Below are positions 42,892 through 52,995 of a stretch of 64,000 nt of DNA, piece after piece. Below the pieces are notes generated by a model. That model searched no databases. It worked only from the letters and a program-made list of their open reading frames with translations, and was not told where the DNA came from. This DNA is from an uncultured Sphingomonas sp. (GTDB lineage Bacteria > Pseudomonadota > Alphaproteobacteria > Sphingomonadales > Sphingomonadaceae), in the NCBI RefSeq assembly GCF_913776855.1, contig NZ_CAJYQD010000031.1:1-64000 (forward strand). Direction: 5' to 3'. The position numbers and the translations under genes were made by a program. Position 1 is the first letter of the stretch. The number at the start of each line of letters is the position of its first letter.

Positions 42892-45410
42892 CAGCGCTCG
42901 AAGCCCAGGTCGGCGAGCGCGGCAAAGGCATTGCCCGGCCGCGCCACCGGTCGCGGCATCTGCACCGCCGCCCGCCGCCGCGCAGGCGCCCACCGCCAGT
43001 GCGGTACATCGCCCACCGGCGCACTCTGGCGAAAGCCCAGCTTCGCCATCAGCCGCGTAATCGTCTCCGCCTTCAACCCCATCGATACCGCCAGCGCCGG
43101 ATCGGGGGCGAACGGGGCGTGCCCATTGCGCGCGTCATGCGCCGCCTGTGCCAGTCGTTCGATCAGGTCGACGCGCACCGCCTGCGGTCCGAAACGGCGG
43201 AACCCCCACGCCCCCTGCCCGACCGGCAATACCGTCGCGCCGGTCGGTGCCAGCGCTTCGACCGGATGGCCATCGCGCGCCGCCAGCAATGCCGCCCGCC
43301 ACCGCGCCGCGGCGGGCTTGAACAGCCGCGCATCGAACAGGTCGAGCGCACCGATCACCACGCCTGCCTTGCGCAGCCGCCGCCGGTCGTCGCCGGTCAG
43401 GGGAAGCAGCATCGCGTCGAATCCGTCGCGCGGGGCGATCCCGCCGACCTCGGTCAACGCCGCCGCGACCGCGCGCAACGCACCGCTCGCCGCCGGATCG
43501 CGCGCCAGTGCCGCCAATGCGCCGAGCGTCGGTGCGCGCCGGGCCACGTCGCCCTGTACCCACCCCGCCAACCGCTCGCGCACCTCGCCCTGCGCCGCCC
43601 GGTCGAGGACGTGCAGGCTGCGGTCGAGCGTCACCACCGGCCGGTCGAGCGTCGTACCGCCGGTCAGTGTCGCGACGACCAGACCGTTCCACCAAATCTC
43701 CGGCACGGTACCCGGCTCGGCCGCCAGCGCCAGTTCGGTATCCGCCGCTGCGATCAGCTCGGCGCCGCGCGTGCGCAACTCGCTCGCCAGCCCTTTTTCC
43801 GCCGCCGCGATCAACAACCGCTTGTCGGCGACGCGCGTGTCGGACGAAACTTCGAACCGGAACCCGGTCAGCCTGCCCAACGCATGGCCATCGACGCTGA
43901 CCGCACCATCGGCGGCGACATCGACCGGCAGGTCCGCCGCCCCCGCCCCGATCCGCCGCAACAGCACCGTCGTCCGCTGATCGACGAAGCGCTGGCGCAG
44001 CCGGTCGTGGAGTGCATCGGACAGCTTTTCCTCGACACCCCGCGTGCGCGCCGCCCAATGTTCGGGATCGAGCAGCCAGTCGGCACGGTGGGCGATATAG
44101 GCCCAGCTGCGCGCCGCCGCGATCCGACCGGCGATCGTTTCGACATCGCCGTTCATCTGGTCCAGCCGTTGCAATTCGTCGGCGAACCATTGGTGCGGGA
44201 TATGCCCCGCCCCCTCGCTCAAATGGCTGAAGACGCGCCCGACGAACCGGCTGTGCGGGTCCGGTCCCAGCTTGCGGAAATCGGGCAGGCCACAAGCCGA
44301 CCAGAGCCGCCGCACCATCATCGGCGACCGCGTGCGCGTACGAACCCAATCCTCCTCGGCCAGCCGCTTGAGGACGATCAGGTCGATCGCTTCCGGCGCG
44401 GCGGTCAGCACCGGATGGCTCGGCCGCTGTTCCAGGCTTTCGATCAGCGCGTCGATGCTCGAGAAATCCGGCTCGCCGCTACGCCAGTAGAGTCGCTCCA
44501 GCGGCGGGACATGATGCCCCTCGATCGCCAGCAGCTCCTCCGGCGTGAAGGCGTTCGGCCCTTCCTCGACCAGCGCGCCGAACGTGCCGTCGCGATGGTG
44601 CCGCCCGGCACGGCCGGCGATCTGGGCCATTTCGGCAACGGTCAGGCGCCGCTGCCGCCGCCCGTCGAACTTGCGCAGCGAAGCAAAGGCGACATGCGCG
44701 ACGTCGAGGTTCAGCCCCATGCCGATCGCATCGGTCGCGACCAGGTAATCGACCTCCCCCGACTGGAACATTGCGACCTGTGCGTTGCGGGTGCGTGGGC
44801 TCAGCGCCCCCATCACCACCGCAGCCCCGCCGCGCATCCGGCGGATCGCCTCGGCAACCGCATAGACCTCTTCGGACGAGAAGGCGACGATCGCCGACCG
44901 CTTCGGCAGGCGCGACAGTTTGCGCGCGCCGGCGTAGCTGAGCGTCGAAAAGCGCGGACGCGAGATGATTTCCGCATCCTTCACCAGCGCGCGGACCATG
45001 GGCTTGAGCGAATCCGACCCAAGGATCATCGTCTCCTCGCGCCCCCGCGCGCGCAGCAGCCGGTCGGTGAAGACATGGCCGCGTTCCGGGTCGGCGCCCA
45101 ACTGTGCCTCGTCCAGCGCGACAAACGCCGTCTCGCGCTCCAACGGCATCGATTCGGCGGTACACAGGAACCAGCGTGCCTTGGGCGGGATGATGCGTTC
45201 CTCGCCCGTCACCAGCGCGACATTCTCCACGCCCTTCATCGCGACGACGCGGTCGTAATTCTCACGCGCCAGCAGCCGCAACGGGAAACCGATCATCCCG
45301 GAGGCATGACCGCACATCCGCTCGATCGCGAGATAGGTCTTGCCGGTATTGGTCGGCCCCAGCACTGCCGTGACCGGGCTACGCGCGAACTGGCTCATCG
45401 GATGCAACAT
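42891..45410 (-). CDS. SUV3-like superfamily 2 RNA helicase
   Basis: 839 aa. Walker A GPTNTGKT (about 18-25), DEAQ box (ALDEAQLGADPERG), GSDSLKPMVRAL, ATDAIGMGLNLDVAHVAF and QIAGRAGRHHRDGTFG match the mitochondrial degradosome helicase SUV3 and its alphaproteobacterial relatives. A long C-terminal region (about 500-839) is shared with relatives but has no assigned role. Starts at 45410, 45398 and 45479 are all possible. The S4 gene overlaps its end. Probably acts in RNA turnover; direct evidence is lacking. Confidence 0.88.
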   Translation of the reverse strand: MLHPMSQFARSPVTAVLGPTNTGKTYLAIERMCGHASGMIGFPLRLLARENYDRVVAMKGVENVALVTGEERIIPPKARWFLCTAESMPLERETAFVALDEAQLGADPERGHVFTDRLLRARGREETMILGSDSLKPMVRALVKDAEIISRPRFSTLSYAGARKLSRLPKRSAIVAFSSEEVYAVAEAIRRMRGGAAVVMGALSPRTRNAQVAMFQSGEVDYLVATDAIGMGLNLDVAHVAFASLRKFDGRRQRRLTVAEMAQIAGRAGRHHRDGTFGALVEEGPNAFTPEELLAIEGHHVPPLERLYWRSGEPDFSSIDALIESLEQRPSHPVLTAAPEAIDLIVLKRLAEEDWVRTRTRSPMMVRRLWSACGLPDFRKLGPDPHSRFVGRVFSHLSEGAGHIPHQWFADELQRLDQMNGDVETIAGRIAAARSWAYIAHRADWLLDPEHWAARTRGVEEKLSDALHDRLRQRFVDQRTTVLLRRIGAGAADLPVDVAADGAVSVDGHALGRLTGFRFEVSSDTRVADKRLLIAAAEKGLASELRTRGAELIAAADTELALAAEPGTVPEIWWNGLVVATLTGGTTLDRPVVTLDRSLHVLDRAAQGEVRERLAGWVQGDVARRAPTLGALAALARDPAASGALRAVAAALTEVGGIAPRDGFDAMLLPLTGDDRRRLRKAGVVIGALDLFDARLFKPAAARWRAALLAARDGHPVEALAPTGATVLPVGQGAWGFRRFGPQAVRVDLIERLAQAAHDARNGHAPFAPDPALAVSMGLKAETITRLMAKLGFRQSAPVGDVPHWRWAPARRRAAVQMPRPVARPGNAFAALADLGFER

Positions 45411-45594
45411 CGGGGCTGGCGGGTCCGGGTGCAACGGGTTTCGCGGGTTCCCTGAAAGGTTTCGCCCGGTCGCAGCCATGCCACGCCCTGTCGCACGCTC
45501 TTGCGTGCCTCGTGTGGTTCATTTGACTTTAAATATTTGGCTTCACAGGGGGAGGAGACTGGGCCGGGTCGGGCGGCCATCATGGGGGCTGGGC

Positions 45595-47052
45595 GTGTTC
45601 CTGCGCACCGATCACGGACTGGAACTGGCGGGCGGCACCAGCGCATTGCGCTTCGGGCGCGCCCCGGTCCTTTCCGCGCCTGCCCGCGCTGCCGCGTGGC
45701 GTGGCCAGATCGAATCGTTCGACTGGACCCCCGACCTTGGCGCCGCGATCGGATCGCGCGACTGGTGGCGGGGGCTGGCCACCTGTACCGCGCTGTGCGC
45801 CGGCGTTTGGGCACTGTCGCCGTCATGGGATCGCCCGATCCTGAGCGCGGTTCCCGCTCCCCTCGATGGCACTGCACTCGACGAGGCGCGCAGCCTGTCG
45901 TTCGGCGCCAGCGCGCTGGGCGGGACCAGCGGAATGCGGCTCGCCGCCACGTCGCGGGTCGTCCCGCTTGCCAACACCCCCGAACGTCCGATCGTCGAAG
46001 CGACGGCGACACTGGGCAGCGGGATCGCCAGCGCGCTCGAACGCACCGGTGTCGGCGCGGCGGAGGCACGGCAGGTCGCGGCGATGGTCGCCAGCCGGGT
46101 CGATCCGGCGGAACTGGCCCCCGGTACCCGGCTCGACATCACGCTTGGCCGTCGCGACACCCCGTCGCAGCCACGACCGCTTGAACACCTCGCCTTTCGC
46201 GCAAGGTTCGATCTCGCGCTCGCCGTCGTCCGCGACGGCGGGACGCTGCGCCTTGACGCAAAGCCGATCGCGATCGACCATACTCCGCTGCGCATTCGGG
46301 GCCGGGTCGGTGCCAGCCTGTACCGTGCCGCCCGCGCCGCCGGCGCACCGGCCAAGGCGGTCGAAACCTATATCCGCACCGTCTCCGGCCTCGTCCCCAT
46401 GGGTCAGGTCGGGCAGGACGACGGCTTCGACCTGATCGTCGAACAGGCACGCGCCGCCACCGGCGAGGTGCAACTCGGCCAGCTGCTCTACGCCGGGCTA
46501 AACGGGCGCCGGGATGTCCGGCTGGTCCGCTGGCAGGACGGCAGCCGCACCGAATGGCTCGATCCCAAGGGCGTGGGCGAACGCAAGGGCACGATGATGT
46601 GGCCGGTGGCGGCGCGCATTTCCTCGAATTTCGGCTGGCGCGTCCATCCCGTGCTGGGCTTTCGCCGGTTGCACAAGGGCATGGACTTCGCCGCCGCCTA
46701 TGGCAGCCCGATCCGTGCCACCACCGATGGCCGCGTGGTCAGCGCCGGGTGGCACGGCGGCTATGGCAACTTCGTAAAGCTCGACCATGGCGGCGGCCTG
46801 GCCACCGGCTATGGCCATATGAGTCGGATCATCGTCGGCGCAGGGAACCGCGTGTCGAAGGGGCAGGTCATCGGCTATGTCGGCTCGACCGGCCTGTCGA
46901 CCGGCCCGCATCTGCACTACGAGCTGTGGAAGAACGGCGTGCCGGTCAACCCGCGCTCGGTAGCATTCGCGACGGTGCAGCAATTGCAGGGCGACGAACT
47001 GGCCCGTTTCCGCCAGCATGTCGGGCAGTTGATGGGCGTCGCAGCGCGTTAA
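45595..47052 (+). CDS. M23 family metallopeptidase, membrane anchored
   Basis: About 485 aa. A short cytoplasmic N terminus (FLRTDHGLELAGGTSALRFGR) precedes a membrane segment (about 62-78), a periplasmic region, and a C-terminal LytM/peptidase M23 domain (about 335-470) with HKGMDFAAAYGSP, GYGNFVKLDHGGGLATGYGH and STGPHLHYELW (zinc ligands and catalytic His). It likely cleaves peptidoglycan cross-links or regulates amidases. A GTG at 45595 is the best start, as no ATG fits; GGAGGAG lies rather far upstream. Confidence 0.88.
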   Translation: MFLRTDHGLELAGGTSALRFGRAPVLSAPARAAAWRGQIESFDWTPDLGAAIGSRDWWRGLATCTALCAGVWALSPSWDRPILSAVPAPLDGTALDEARSLSFGASALGGTSGMRLAATSRVVPLANTPERPIVEATATLGSGIASALERTGVGAAEARQVAAMVASRVDPAELAPGTRLDITLGRRDTPSQPRPLEHLAFRARFDLALAVVRDGGTLRLDAKPIAIDHTPLRIRGRVGASLYRAARAAGAPAKAVETYIRTVSGLVPMGQVGQDDGFDLIVEQARAATGEVQLGQLLYAGLNGRRDVRLVRWQDGSRTEWLDPKGVGERKGTMMWPVAARISSNFGWRVHPVLGFRRLHKGMDFAAAYGSPIRATTDGRVVSAGWHGGYGNFVKLDHGGGLATGYGHMSRIIVGAGNRVSKGQVIGYVGSTGLSTGPHLHYELWKNGVPVNPRSVAFATVQQLQGDELARFRQHVGQLMGVAAR

Positions 47053-47137
47053 GGCCGGACCGGACGCCATCCCGGCAACGGCCGGGTTTCCCAAAGTGCC
47101 CCCCTCCCCCGACAGCCCGCCGTCGCAGCGGCGTGGG

Positions 47138-48796
47138 TCAGCGACCCTGGGTGCGCCAGCGGCGGATGGTGCGGTCGACCATCGCGTCCTCGCCGCCCTC
47201 CTGCTGCCACATCTCGGTAAAGGATGGCGAGGTGGAGGCCGGGCAGCGCGACGCTTCGAGCATGTCGAACGACACCCGGATCGGTGTTGCGACCCCTTCG
47301 CCGACGATGATGCATTCGCGATTGCGCAGCGCAGGAATCGCATCGAGAAACCCGCGCGCATCCTCCGGCATCGCTGCACGGACAAAGGCCTGATCGCGTT
47401 CGTTGTTCAACCGCATCGTCAGGATGGTGCCGCATTGCGACAGCACCCCTTCGGCCAGATCGGACGGGCGCTGGGTAATGAGGCCCAGCGACACGCCATA
47501 TTTGCGGCCTTCCTTGGCGATGCGGCTGAGAATGCCGGCCGCCGACGATCCCGATCCGGCCCGCTCGTTCGGGACGTAGCGATGCGCTTCCTCGCACACC
47601 AGCAGCACCGGCTTGGGCATTTCCCCGCGTGACCAGATCGCAAAGTCGAACACTAGTCGCGACAGGACGGCGACCACGACCGACGTAATTTCCGATGGCA
47701 CCCCCGACACGTCGACGATCGAGATCGGCTTGCCTTGCGCCGGCAGGCGGAACACCCGTTTCAGGAAACCGGCCATCGTGTCGGCAACCAACATGCCCGA
47801 AAACATGAAGGCGTAGCGTGGGTCCGCGCGAATTTCCTCCAGCCGCGCCTTCAACCGCAGATAGGGTGCGTTGTCGCTGCCCCGATCCATCCGGGTCATC
47901 TCGGCCTGCAGGATCGCGGTCAGGTCGGACAGGAGGTACGGGACCGGCGCATCGACAGTCAGGCGCGGAATCTCCTGCGCCAGCCGGCTCTTGGCCTTCG
48001 CCGCCAGGATACAGCGTCCCAGAATATCCGCTTCGACCTGTCGCGCCGATCCTTCGGACGTCAGCAGGATGTCGCAATGTTCGTGAAAGTTCAGCAGCCA
48101 ATAGGGCAGTTGCAGGTTGGACGCGTCGAGCAGTTCGCCCTTGTCCGCAAATGCCGTGGCATATTCGCCATGCGGATCGATCACGACGACATGGCCATGG
48201 GGGCTGAAGTCGCAGATCCGGTGCAGGATCAGCGCAGCGGACGTCGATTTGCCGGTACCGGTCGATCCGACCAGCGCGAAATGCTTGCCGAGCAGCGGAT
48301 CGACATACAGTGCCGCCCTGAGGTCGGGCGCCATATGGACGGTACCGATCGTGATGTGCGGACGATCCTGCATCGCATAGATGTGGCGCAACGCGTCGCG
48401 CGAAACCGGATGGACCGGCGATCCCGGCAACGGATAGCGCGTGACGCCGCGGCGGAACCCGCGCATCCCCTGTCCCGGTTCCGGCTCATAGCCCTCACCC
48501 ATCAGGTCGACTTCGGCGATCAGGTTCGACCCGTCATCGGCCAGTCGGGTCGACCGGATGCTGGCCACGACCCAGGTCCGACCGATCTGCAGCTTGACCA
48601 GTGAACCGACCTGCCCCGCCGGTTCGGCATGGGGTCCCTGCTGCAGCGAAAACGCCGACAGCGCGTCCATGTCGAGCAGCAAGCGGCTCGACGCACCGGA
48701 AATGTCGAGCAGAATGCCGATGGCGGGCACGCTGTCGCTCGATCCGGTGCTGGATGCCGCGGTCAGCGGTGGGCGAATCGGCATGTTCATATCCAT
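47138..48796 (-). CDS. HerA-like ATPase (DUF87)
   Basis: 552 aa. An N-terminal HAS-barrel-like domain (about 20-130) precedes a hexameric FtsK/HerA ATPase core: Walker A GSTGTGKST (177-185), VVVIDPHGEYATAF, Walker B LLVCEEAHRYVP and SLGLITQRPSDL. HerA pumps DNA and in archaea works with NurA nuclease in end resection; no nurA gene is adjacent. It lies 31 bp downstream of parB on the same strand, so an origin-linked DNA translocation role is possible but unproven. Confidence 0.9.
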   Translation of the reverse strand: MDMNMPIRPPLTAASSTGSSDSVPAIGILLDISGASSRLLLDMDALSAFSLQQGPHAEPAGQVGSLVKLQIGRTWVVASIRSTRLADDGSNLIAEVDLMGEGYEPEPGQGMRGFRRGVTRYPLPGSPVHPVSRDALRHIYAMQDRPHITIGTVHMAPDLRAALYVDPLLGKHFALVGSTGTGKSTSAALILHRICDFSPHGHVVVIDPHGEYATAFADKGELLDASNLQLPYWLLNFHEHCDILLTSEGSARQVEADILGRCILAAKAKSRLAQEIPRLTVDAPVPYLLSDLTAILQAEMTRMDRGSDNAPYLRLKARLEEIRADPRYAFMFSGMLVADTMAGFLKRVFRLPAQGKPISIVDVSGVPSEITSVVVAVLSRLVFDFAIWSRGEMPKPVLLVCEEAHRYVPNERAGSGSSAAGILSRIAKEGRKYGVSLGLITQRPSDLAEGVLSQCGTILTMRLNNERDQAFVRAAMPEDARGFLDAIPALRNRECIIVGEGVATPIRVSFDMLEASRCPASTSPSFTEMWQQEGGEDAMVDRTIRRWRTQGR

Positions 48797-48827
48797 ACCC
48801 TGCGCGCCTACCCGTAAATTTTGTGTA

Positions 48828-49754
48828 TCAGATGCGCTCGCCGCTTAACCGTTGGCAAACCATATCGAGCTGGCCGAGTGTCGAATAGCCGATGGTGATC
48901 GATCCGCCTTTCTCACCATGGTTGATATGAATCTTCAGCCCCAGCACATCGCCCAGCTGCCGTTCCAGCGCACGTAGATCGGCATCGGTCGCACCATCTT
49001 CCCCACCGCCGGCCATCGCCGGATCGCGTGGCGTCCGGGCACGTCTTGGTTCCGGATCGCGGGCCTGCCGTGCCATCCGTTCGGCGTCGCGGACCGACAG
49101 CCCCTTTGCCACCACCTTTTCTGCGATCGATTCGGCGCCGGGTACATGGATCAGCGCACGGGCATGGCCCATGCTCAACCGCTGGTCGCCAACCATGTCC
49201 TGAATCAGCTTTGGCAGTTCGAGCAGGCGGAGCAGGTTGGTCACATGGCTGCGTGACTTGGCGACCAGATTGGCGAGTGCTTCCTGGGTATGGCCGAATT
49301 CATCGATCAGCCGGCGATAGCCCTCGGCTTCCTCGATCGCGGTCAGGTCGCGGCGCTGGATATTCTCCACCAGCGCGATTTCCATCGTCTCGGCATCGGT
49401 GAAGTCGCGCACGACCACCGGCACCTCGTGCAGCCGCGCCCGCTGCGCCGCACGCCAGCGCCGTTCGCCGGCGACGATCTGATACCCCTTGCCATGCGGG
49501 CGGACCACGATCGGCTGGATCACCCCGCGATGCGAGATCGATTCCGCCAGTTCATCCAGCGCCGATTCATCGAAGAAACGCCGCGGCTGTCCGGGTAGCG
49601 GCGACAGTGCGGTGACCGGGAGTTGCCGCACGCCGCTGGGCGGGGTCGATCCGCGCGTGGTCGCCGCCTCGCCATCGGGTTCGCCCAGCAGCGAACTCAA
49701 TCCCCGGCCAAGCCCCCCCATACGCGGACGCCGCGGTGCCGCCTGTTCGCTCAT
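48828..49754 (-). CDS. parB: chromosome partitioning protein ParB
   Basis: 308 aa. CTP-dependent clamp that loads at parS and spreads. The N domain has RFFDESALDELAESI and the CTP/parS motif GERRWRAAQRA, ENIQRRDLTAIEEAEGY, a helix-turn-helix (TQEALANLVAKSRSHVTNLLR) and a C-terminal dimerisation domain. The ATG overlaps the parA stop by ATGA. Four parS-like sites occur in the window. Confidence 0.97.
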   Translation of the reverse strand: MSEQAAPRRPRMGGLGRGLSSLLGEPDGEAATTRGSTPPSGVRQLPVTALSPLPGQPRRFFDESALDELAESISHRGVIQPIVVRPHGKGYQIVAGERRWRAAQRARLHEVPVVVRDFTDAETMEIALVENIQRRDLTAIEEAEGYRRLIDEFGHTQEALANLVAKSRSHVTNLLRLLELPKLIQDMVGDQRLSMGHARALIHVPGAESIAEKVVAKGLSVRDAERMARQARDPEPRRARTPRDPAMAGGGEDGATDADLRALERQLGDVLGLKIHINHGEKGGSITIGYSTLGQLDMVCQRLSGERI

Positions 49755-50530
49755 GCCGCCTCCGCCAGCGAAGGCAGCCGCGCGATCACTTCACGCGCCA
49801 GCGCGATATAGGCTTCGGAACCGGCGCAGCGATAATCATAGATCAGCGCGGGCATCCCATGGCTCGGCGCCTCGGACAGGCGAACATTGCGCGGAATGAC
49901 CGTATCGAACACTACTTTCCCCAATACCGCGCGCACATCGTCCGACACCTGATCGGTCAGCCGGTTGCGCCGGTCGTACATCGTCAACACCACGCCCAGG
50001 ATCGACAGCCCCGGATTGAACCGTCCGCGGATCCGCTCGACGGTACTCAGCAGCTGGCTCAGGCCCTCCAGCGCAAAGAATTCGCACTGGAGCGGCACCA
50101 ACAGCGCATGGCTTGCTACCATCGCGTTAATGGTCAGCAATCCCAACGACGGCGGACAATCGATCAGGATCACGTCCCACCGCCCCCCGCTCGCCTCGAC
50201 CACGCGGTCCAGCCGATGGGTGCGCACGTCGAACTCGATCAATTCGATCTCGGCACCGGACAGGTCGACCGTCGCCGGCACGATCGACAGGCGCGGCACC
50301 TTCGTCGCGATCGCCGCCTCGTTCAGCATCAGGTCGCCGACCAGGAGGTCGTAGGTCGAATGTTCGCGGTCGTTGCGACCGATGCCCAGCCCGGTCGACG
50401 CATTACCCTGCGGATCGAGGTCGAGGATCAACACCTCCAGCCCGGTTGCGGCGAGCGCCGTACCGACGTTGATCGCCGTGGTGGTCTTGCCGACGCCCCC
50501 CTTCTGGTTCGCGATGGCAATGCAAATCAT
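49751..50530 (-). CDS. parA: chromosome partitioning ATPase ParA
   Basis: 259 aa. Deviant Walker A NQKGGVGKTTTAINVG (8-23), VLILDLDPQGNAST and VILIDCPPSLGLLTINAM. It drives segregation of origin-bound ParB. Overlaps rsmG by ATGA (50527-50530) and parB by ATGA. The order mnmG-rsmG-parA-parB is the usual origin-proximal cluster. Confidence 0.97.
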   Translation of the reverse strand: MICIAIANQKGGVGKTTTAINVGTALAATGLEVLILDLDPQGNASTGLGIGRNDREHSTYDLLVGDLMLNEAAIATKVPRLSIVPATVDLSGAEIELIEFDVRTHRLDRVVEASGGRWDVILIDCPPSLGLLTINAMVASHALLVPLQCEFFALEGLSQLLSTVERIRGRFNPGLSILGVVLTMYDRRNRLTDQVSDDVRAVLGKVVFDTVIPRNVRLSEAPSHGMPALIYDYRCAGSEAYIALAREVIARLPSLAEAA

Positions 50531-51147
50531 GCTTGGCGCACTCCCCTGGCGACCACGATCGACGATGTCGGATCGGTAATGCTATGTTCCACGTGAAACA
50601 TTCCACGCCAGTCGGCTTTGGCCTCGACCAGCTCGTCGGCGGCGGAACGTCCCTTCGGCAACACCCATATCGTATCGGGATCGCTATGCCGATGGCCGAT
50701 CGCAAATAACGCGGCCAATCGCGCTACGGCACGTGCGGTGATGATCGCCGCCGGGCGATCCGCCGGCAATTTCTCGATCTTTGCCTGATGGACGACGACG
50801 TTCGCCAGCCCCAGATCCGCCGCCATCTCGCCCAGCAACATCGCGCGTCGCGCACGCGGTTCGACCAGCACCACCCGACGATCGGTCAGGATTGCCGCGA
50901 CGATGCCGGGGAAGCCCGCGCCCGATCCGATATCGATCCAGTCCCCGGCCCCGGCTGGCTCGGCCAGCGGTACCAGCTGCGCGGAATCGAGCAGATGCCG
51001 TTCCCAGATATGATCGATGGTCGATGCCGCGATCAGGTTCTGGTTGGCGGTTTCGGCGACGATCCGCTCGGCAAATTGCGCGAGCAGCGCGGTACGGTCC
51101 GCGCCGAACCGCGCCTCGATCCAGTCGCGTGCGTCCTGTTCGCTCAT
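50527..51147 (-). CDS. rsmG: 16S rRNA (guanine527-N7)-methyltransferase RsmG
   Basis: 206 aa. SAM motif [15 protein letters not shown] with [13 protein letters not shown] and [12 protein letters not shown]. Methylates G527 of 16S rRNA; loss gives low-level streptomycin resistance in other bacteria. The 3' part encodes FHVEHS over a perfect parS 16-mer (50585-50600), so the codons there serve two uses. ATGA overlap with mnmG. Confidence 0.95.
   Translation of the reverse strand: MSEQDARDWIEARFGADRTALLAQFAERIVAETANQNLIAASTIDHIWERHLLDSAQLVPLAEPAGAGDWIDIGSGAGFPGIVAAILTDRRVVLVEPRARRAMLLGEMAADLGLANVVVHQAKIEKLPADRPAAIITARAVARLAALFAIGHRHSDPDTIWVLPKGRSAADELVEAKADWRGMFHVEHSITDPTSSIVVARGVRQA
50585..50600. 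other. parS: parS centromere site 2
   Basis: TGTTCCACGTGAAACA is a full 16/16 match to the ParB target, placed inside the rsmG coding sequence about 55 bp upstream of the parA start. Confidence 0.92.
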
Positions 51148-52970
51148 GCCGCCAGCTTCCCACCGCGATAATGCAGCAAGATCGCCACCAGCGCCGCCGG
51201 CGTAACCCCCTGGATACGACCCGCCGCCGCCAGCGTTTCCGGCGCGGCCGACGTCAGCCGTTCGACCATCTCGTTCGACAGGCCGGGTACCGCGCCATAG
51301 GCAAAGTCGACCGGCAACGCGACATGATCGACCCGCGCCGCCGCGAGTTCGGCCGCCTGGCGTTCCAGATACGGGGCATAGCGCGCATCCTCGATCAACT
51401 CGCTCAGCACGTCATCCTGTTGCTCGATCCCCAGATGGCGTGGCGTGACGCCCGGTACCAGCAGCCACTCACCCCCGCTCCGCATATCGGTACCGGTGAT
51501 CGGCGCGCCCCTGGCCGCCAGCGTATTCGCGACATGTCGCGTCGCCAATGCTTCCGCCAACGTCGCACGCTTCTCGTCCCGTACGGCGTTGAACGCCTGA
51601 CGCTGCACCGACAGCAATCCGGCCGCAGCACCGATCGCACCAAGGCGGGTCGCGGCATTGTCCGACCGCAACCGCAGTCGATATTCGGCGCGCGCGGTCA
51701 TCATGCGATAGGGTTCGGATACGCCCTGCAACACCAGGTCGTCGATCATCACGCCGATATAGCTCGACTCGCGCGACAGGATCAGCGGGTCGAGGCCCAG
51801 CGCTTCCCCCGCCGCATTGGCGCCGGCGACCAATCCCTGCCCGCCCGCTTCCTCATATCCGGTCGTACCGTTGATCTGCCCGGCGAAATACAGCCCGCCG
51901 AGCGCCCGCAGGCCGAGCGTCGCGGACAATGCGCGCGGGTCGATATAGTCATATTCGACGGCATAACCCGGCGTGACGATCTCGACCCGCTCCAGCCCGG
52001 CGACGCTGCGCAGCATCGCCAACTGCACATCGGTCGGCAGCGAAGTCGATACCCCGTTGGGATAGACGAGATGCGTATCCAGCCCTTCGGGTTCGAGAAA
52101 GATCTGATGTCCGTCACGGTCGCCGAAGCGATGCACCTTGTCCTCGATCGACGGGCAATAACGCGGCCCCCGCCCCTCGATCGATCCGCTGAACAGCGGC
52201 GAGCGGTCCAGTCCGGCGCGGATGATGTCGTGCGTTTCCGCCGTCGTGCGCGCAATGGCGCAGGCGAGCTGCGGCAGGCGCCGGGCCGGATCGGACAGCG
52301 GCGACATCGTCCACACATCGTCGTCCGACGGTTGCTCGGGCAGCGATGCCCAGTCGATCGTCCGTCCGTTAAGGCGCGGCGGCGTACCGGTCTTCAATCG
52401 GGCGATCGGCAACGACAGGTCACGCAGCTGTTGCCCCAACCGCGTCGCCGCGCGTTCGCCGACCCGCCCGCCGATGGCGCGCTCGTCCCCCCGGAACATC
52501 GTTCCGCCGAGGAACGTCCCTGTGGCCAGCACAACGGTCCGCGCATCGATCCGGCTGCCATCGGCCAGTTCGACCCCGGTTACTCGATCACCCGCCGTCG
52601 TCAGCGCCACGGTATCGCCGCCCAGTACGGTCAGCTTCGGATGCGCCAGCAGCGACCGCACCGCCGCCGCATAGCGAACGCGATCCGCCTGAACCCGCGG
52701 TCCCTGCACCGCCGACCCCTTCGACCGGTTGAGCATCCGATGGTGGATCGCCGCAGCATCCGCCGCCCGCGCCATCAGCCCGTCGAGCGCATCGATCTCG
52801 CGAACGATATGACCCTTGCCCAAGCCCCCGATCGCGGGGTTGCACGACATCGCGCCGATCCGACCGGGGTCGAAATCGATCAGCAGCGTGGTCGCGCCGC
52901 GCCGTACCGCTGCCGCGGCTGCTTCGGTACCGGCATGGCCGCCACCGACGATCACTACATCATAGGTCAT
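51144..52970 (-). CDS. mnmG: tRNA uridine 5-carboxymethylaminomethyl modification enzyme MnmG
   Basis: 608 aa FAD enzyme that with MnmE modifies U34 of several tRNAs. [17 protein letters not shown] opens the FAD site; [34 protein letters not shown] [12 protein letters not shown] and [17 protein letters not shown] are family marks. It sits between mnmE and rsmG, all on one strand; a parS-like site is in the 25-bp gap to mnmE. Confidence 0.97.
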   Translation of the reverse strand: MTYDVVIVGGGHAGTEAAAAAVRRGATTLLIDFDPGRIGAMSCNPAIGGLGKGHIVREIDALDGLMARAADAAAIHHRMLNRSKGSAVQGPRVQADRVRYAAAVRSLLAHPKLTVLGGDTVALTTAGDRVTGVELADGSRIDARTVVLATGTFLGGTMFRGDERAIGGRVGERAATRLGQQLRDLSLPIARLKTGTPPRLNGRTIDWASLPEQPSDDDVWTMSPLSDPARRLPQLACAIARTTAETHDIIRAGLDRSPLFSGSIEGRGPRYCPSIEDKVHRFGDRDGHQIFLEPEGLDTHLVYPNGVSTSLPTDVQLAMLRSVAGLERVEIVTPGYAVEYDYIDPRALSATLGLRALGGLYFAGQINGTTGYEEAGGQGLVAGANAAGEALGLDPLILSRESSYIGVMIDDLVLQGVSEPYRMMTARAEYRLRLRSDNAATRLGAIGAAAGLLSVQRQAFNAVRDEKRATLAEALATRHVANTLAARGAPITGTDMRSGGEWLLVPGVTPRHLGIEQQDDVLSELIEDARYAPYLERQAAELAAARVDHVALPVDFAYGAVPGLSNEMVERLTSAAPETLAAAGRIQGVTPAALVAILLHYRGGKLAA

Positions 52971-52979
52971 GCTGTTCGT

Positions 52980-52995
52980 GGTTCCACGTGGAACA
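52980..52995. other. parS: parS-like centromere site 3
   Basis: GGTTCCACGTGGAACA matches 15 of 16 positions and fills the gap between the mnmE stop and the mnmG start. Confidence 0.85.

Noticed and set aside
42744..45455. 903-codon open frame antisense to the SUV3-like helicase
   Set aside because: Same reasoning: the helicase motifs on the other strand are clear, and the long frame follows from high third-position GC.
45582..45584. ATG as start of the M23 peptidase
   Set aside because: It is not in the peptidase frame; the in-frame GTG at 45595 matches the usual N terminus better.
47138..48796. HerA-like gene as part of a defence system
   Set aside because: No SIR2, DUF4297, nuclease or other defence partner is adjacent, and the neighbours are core segregation genes.
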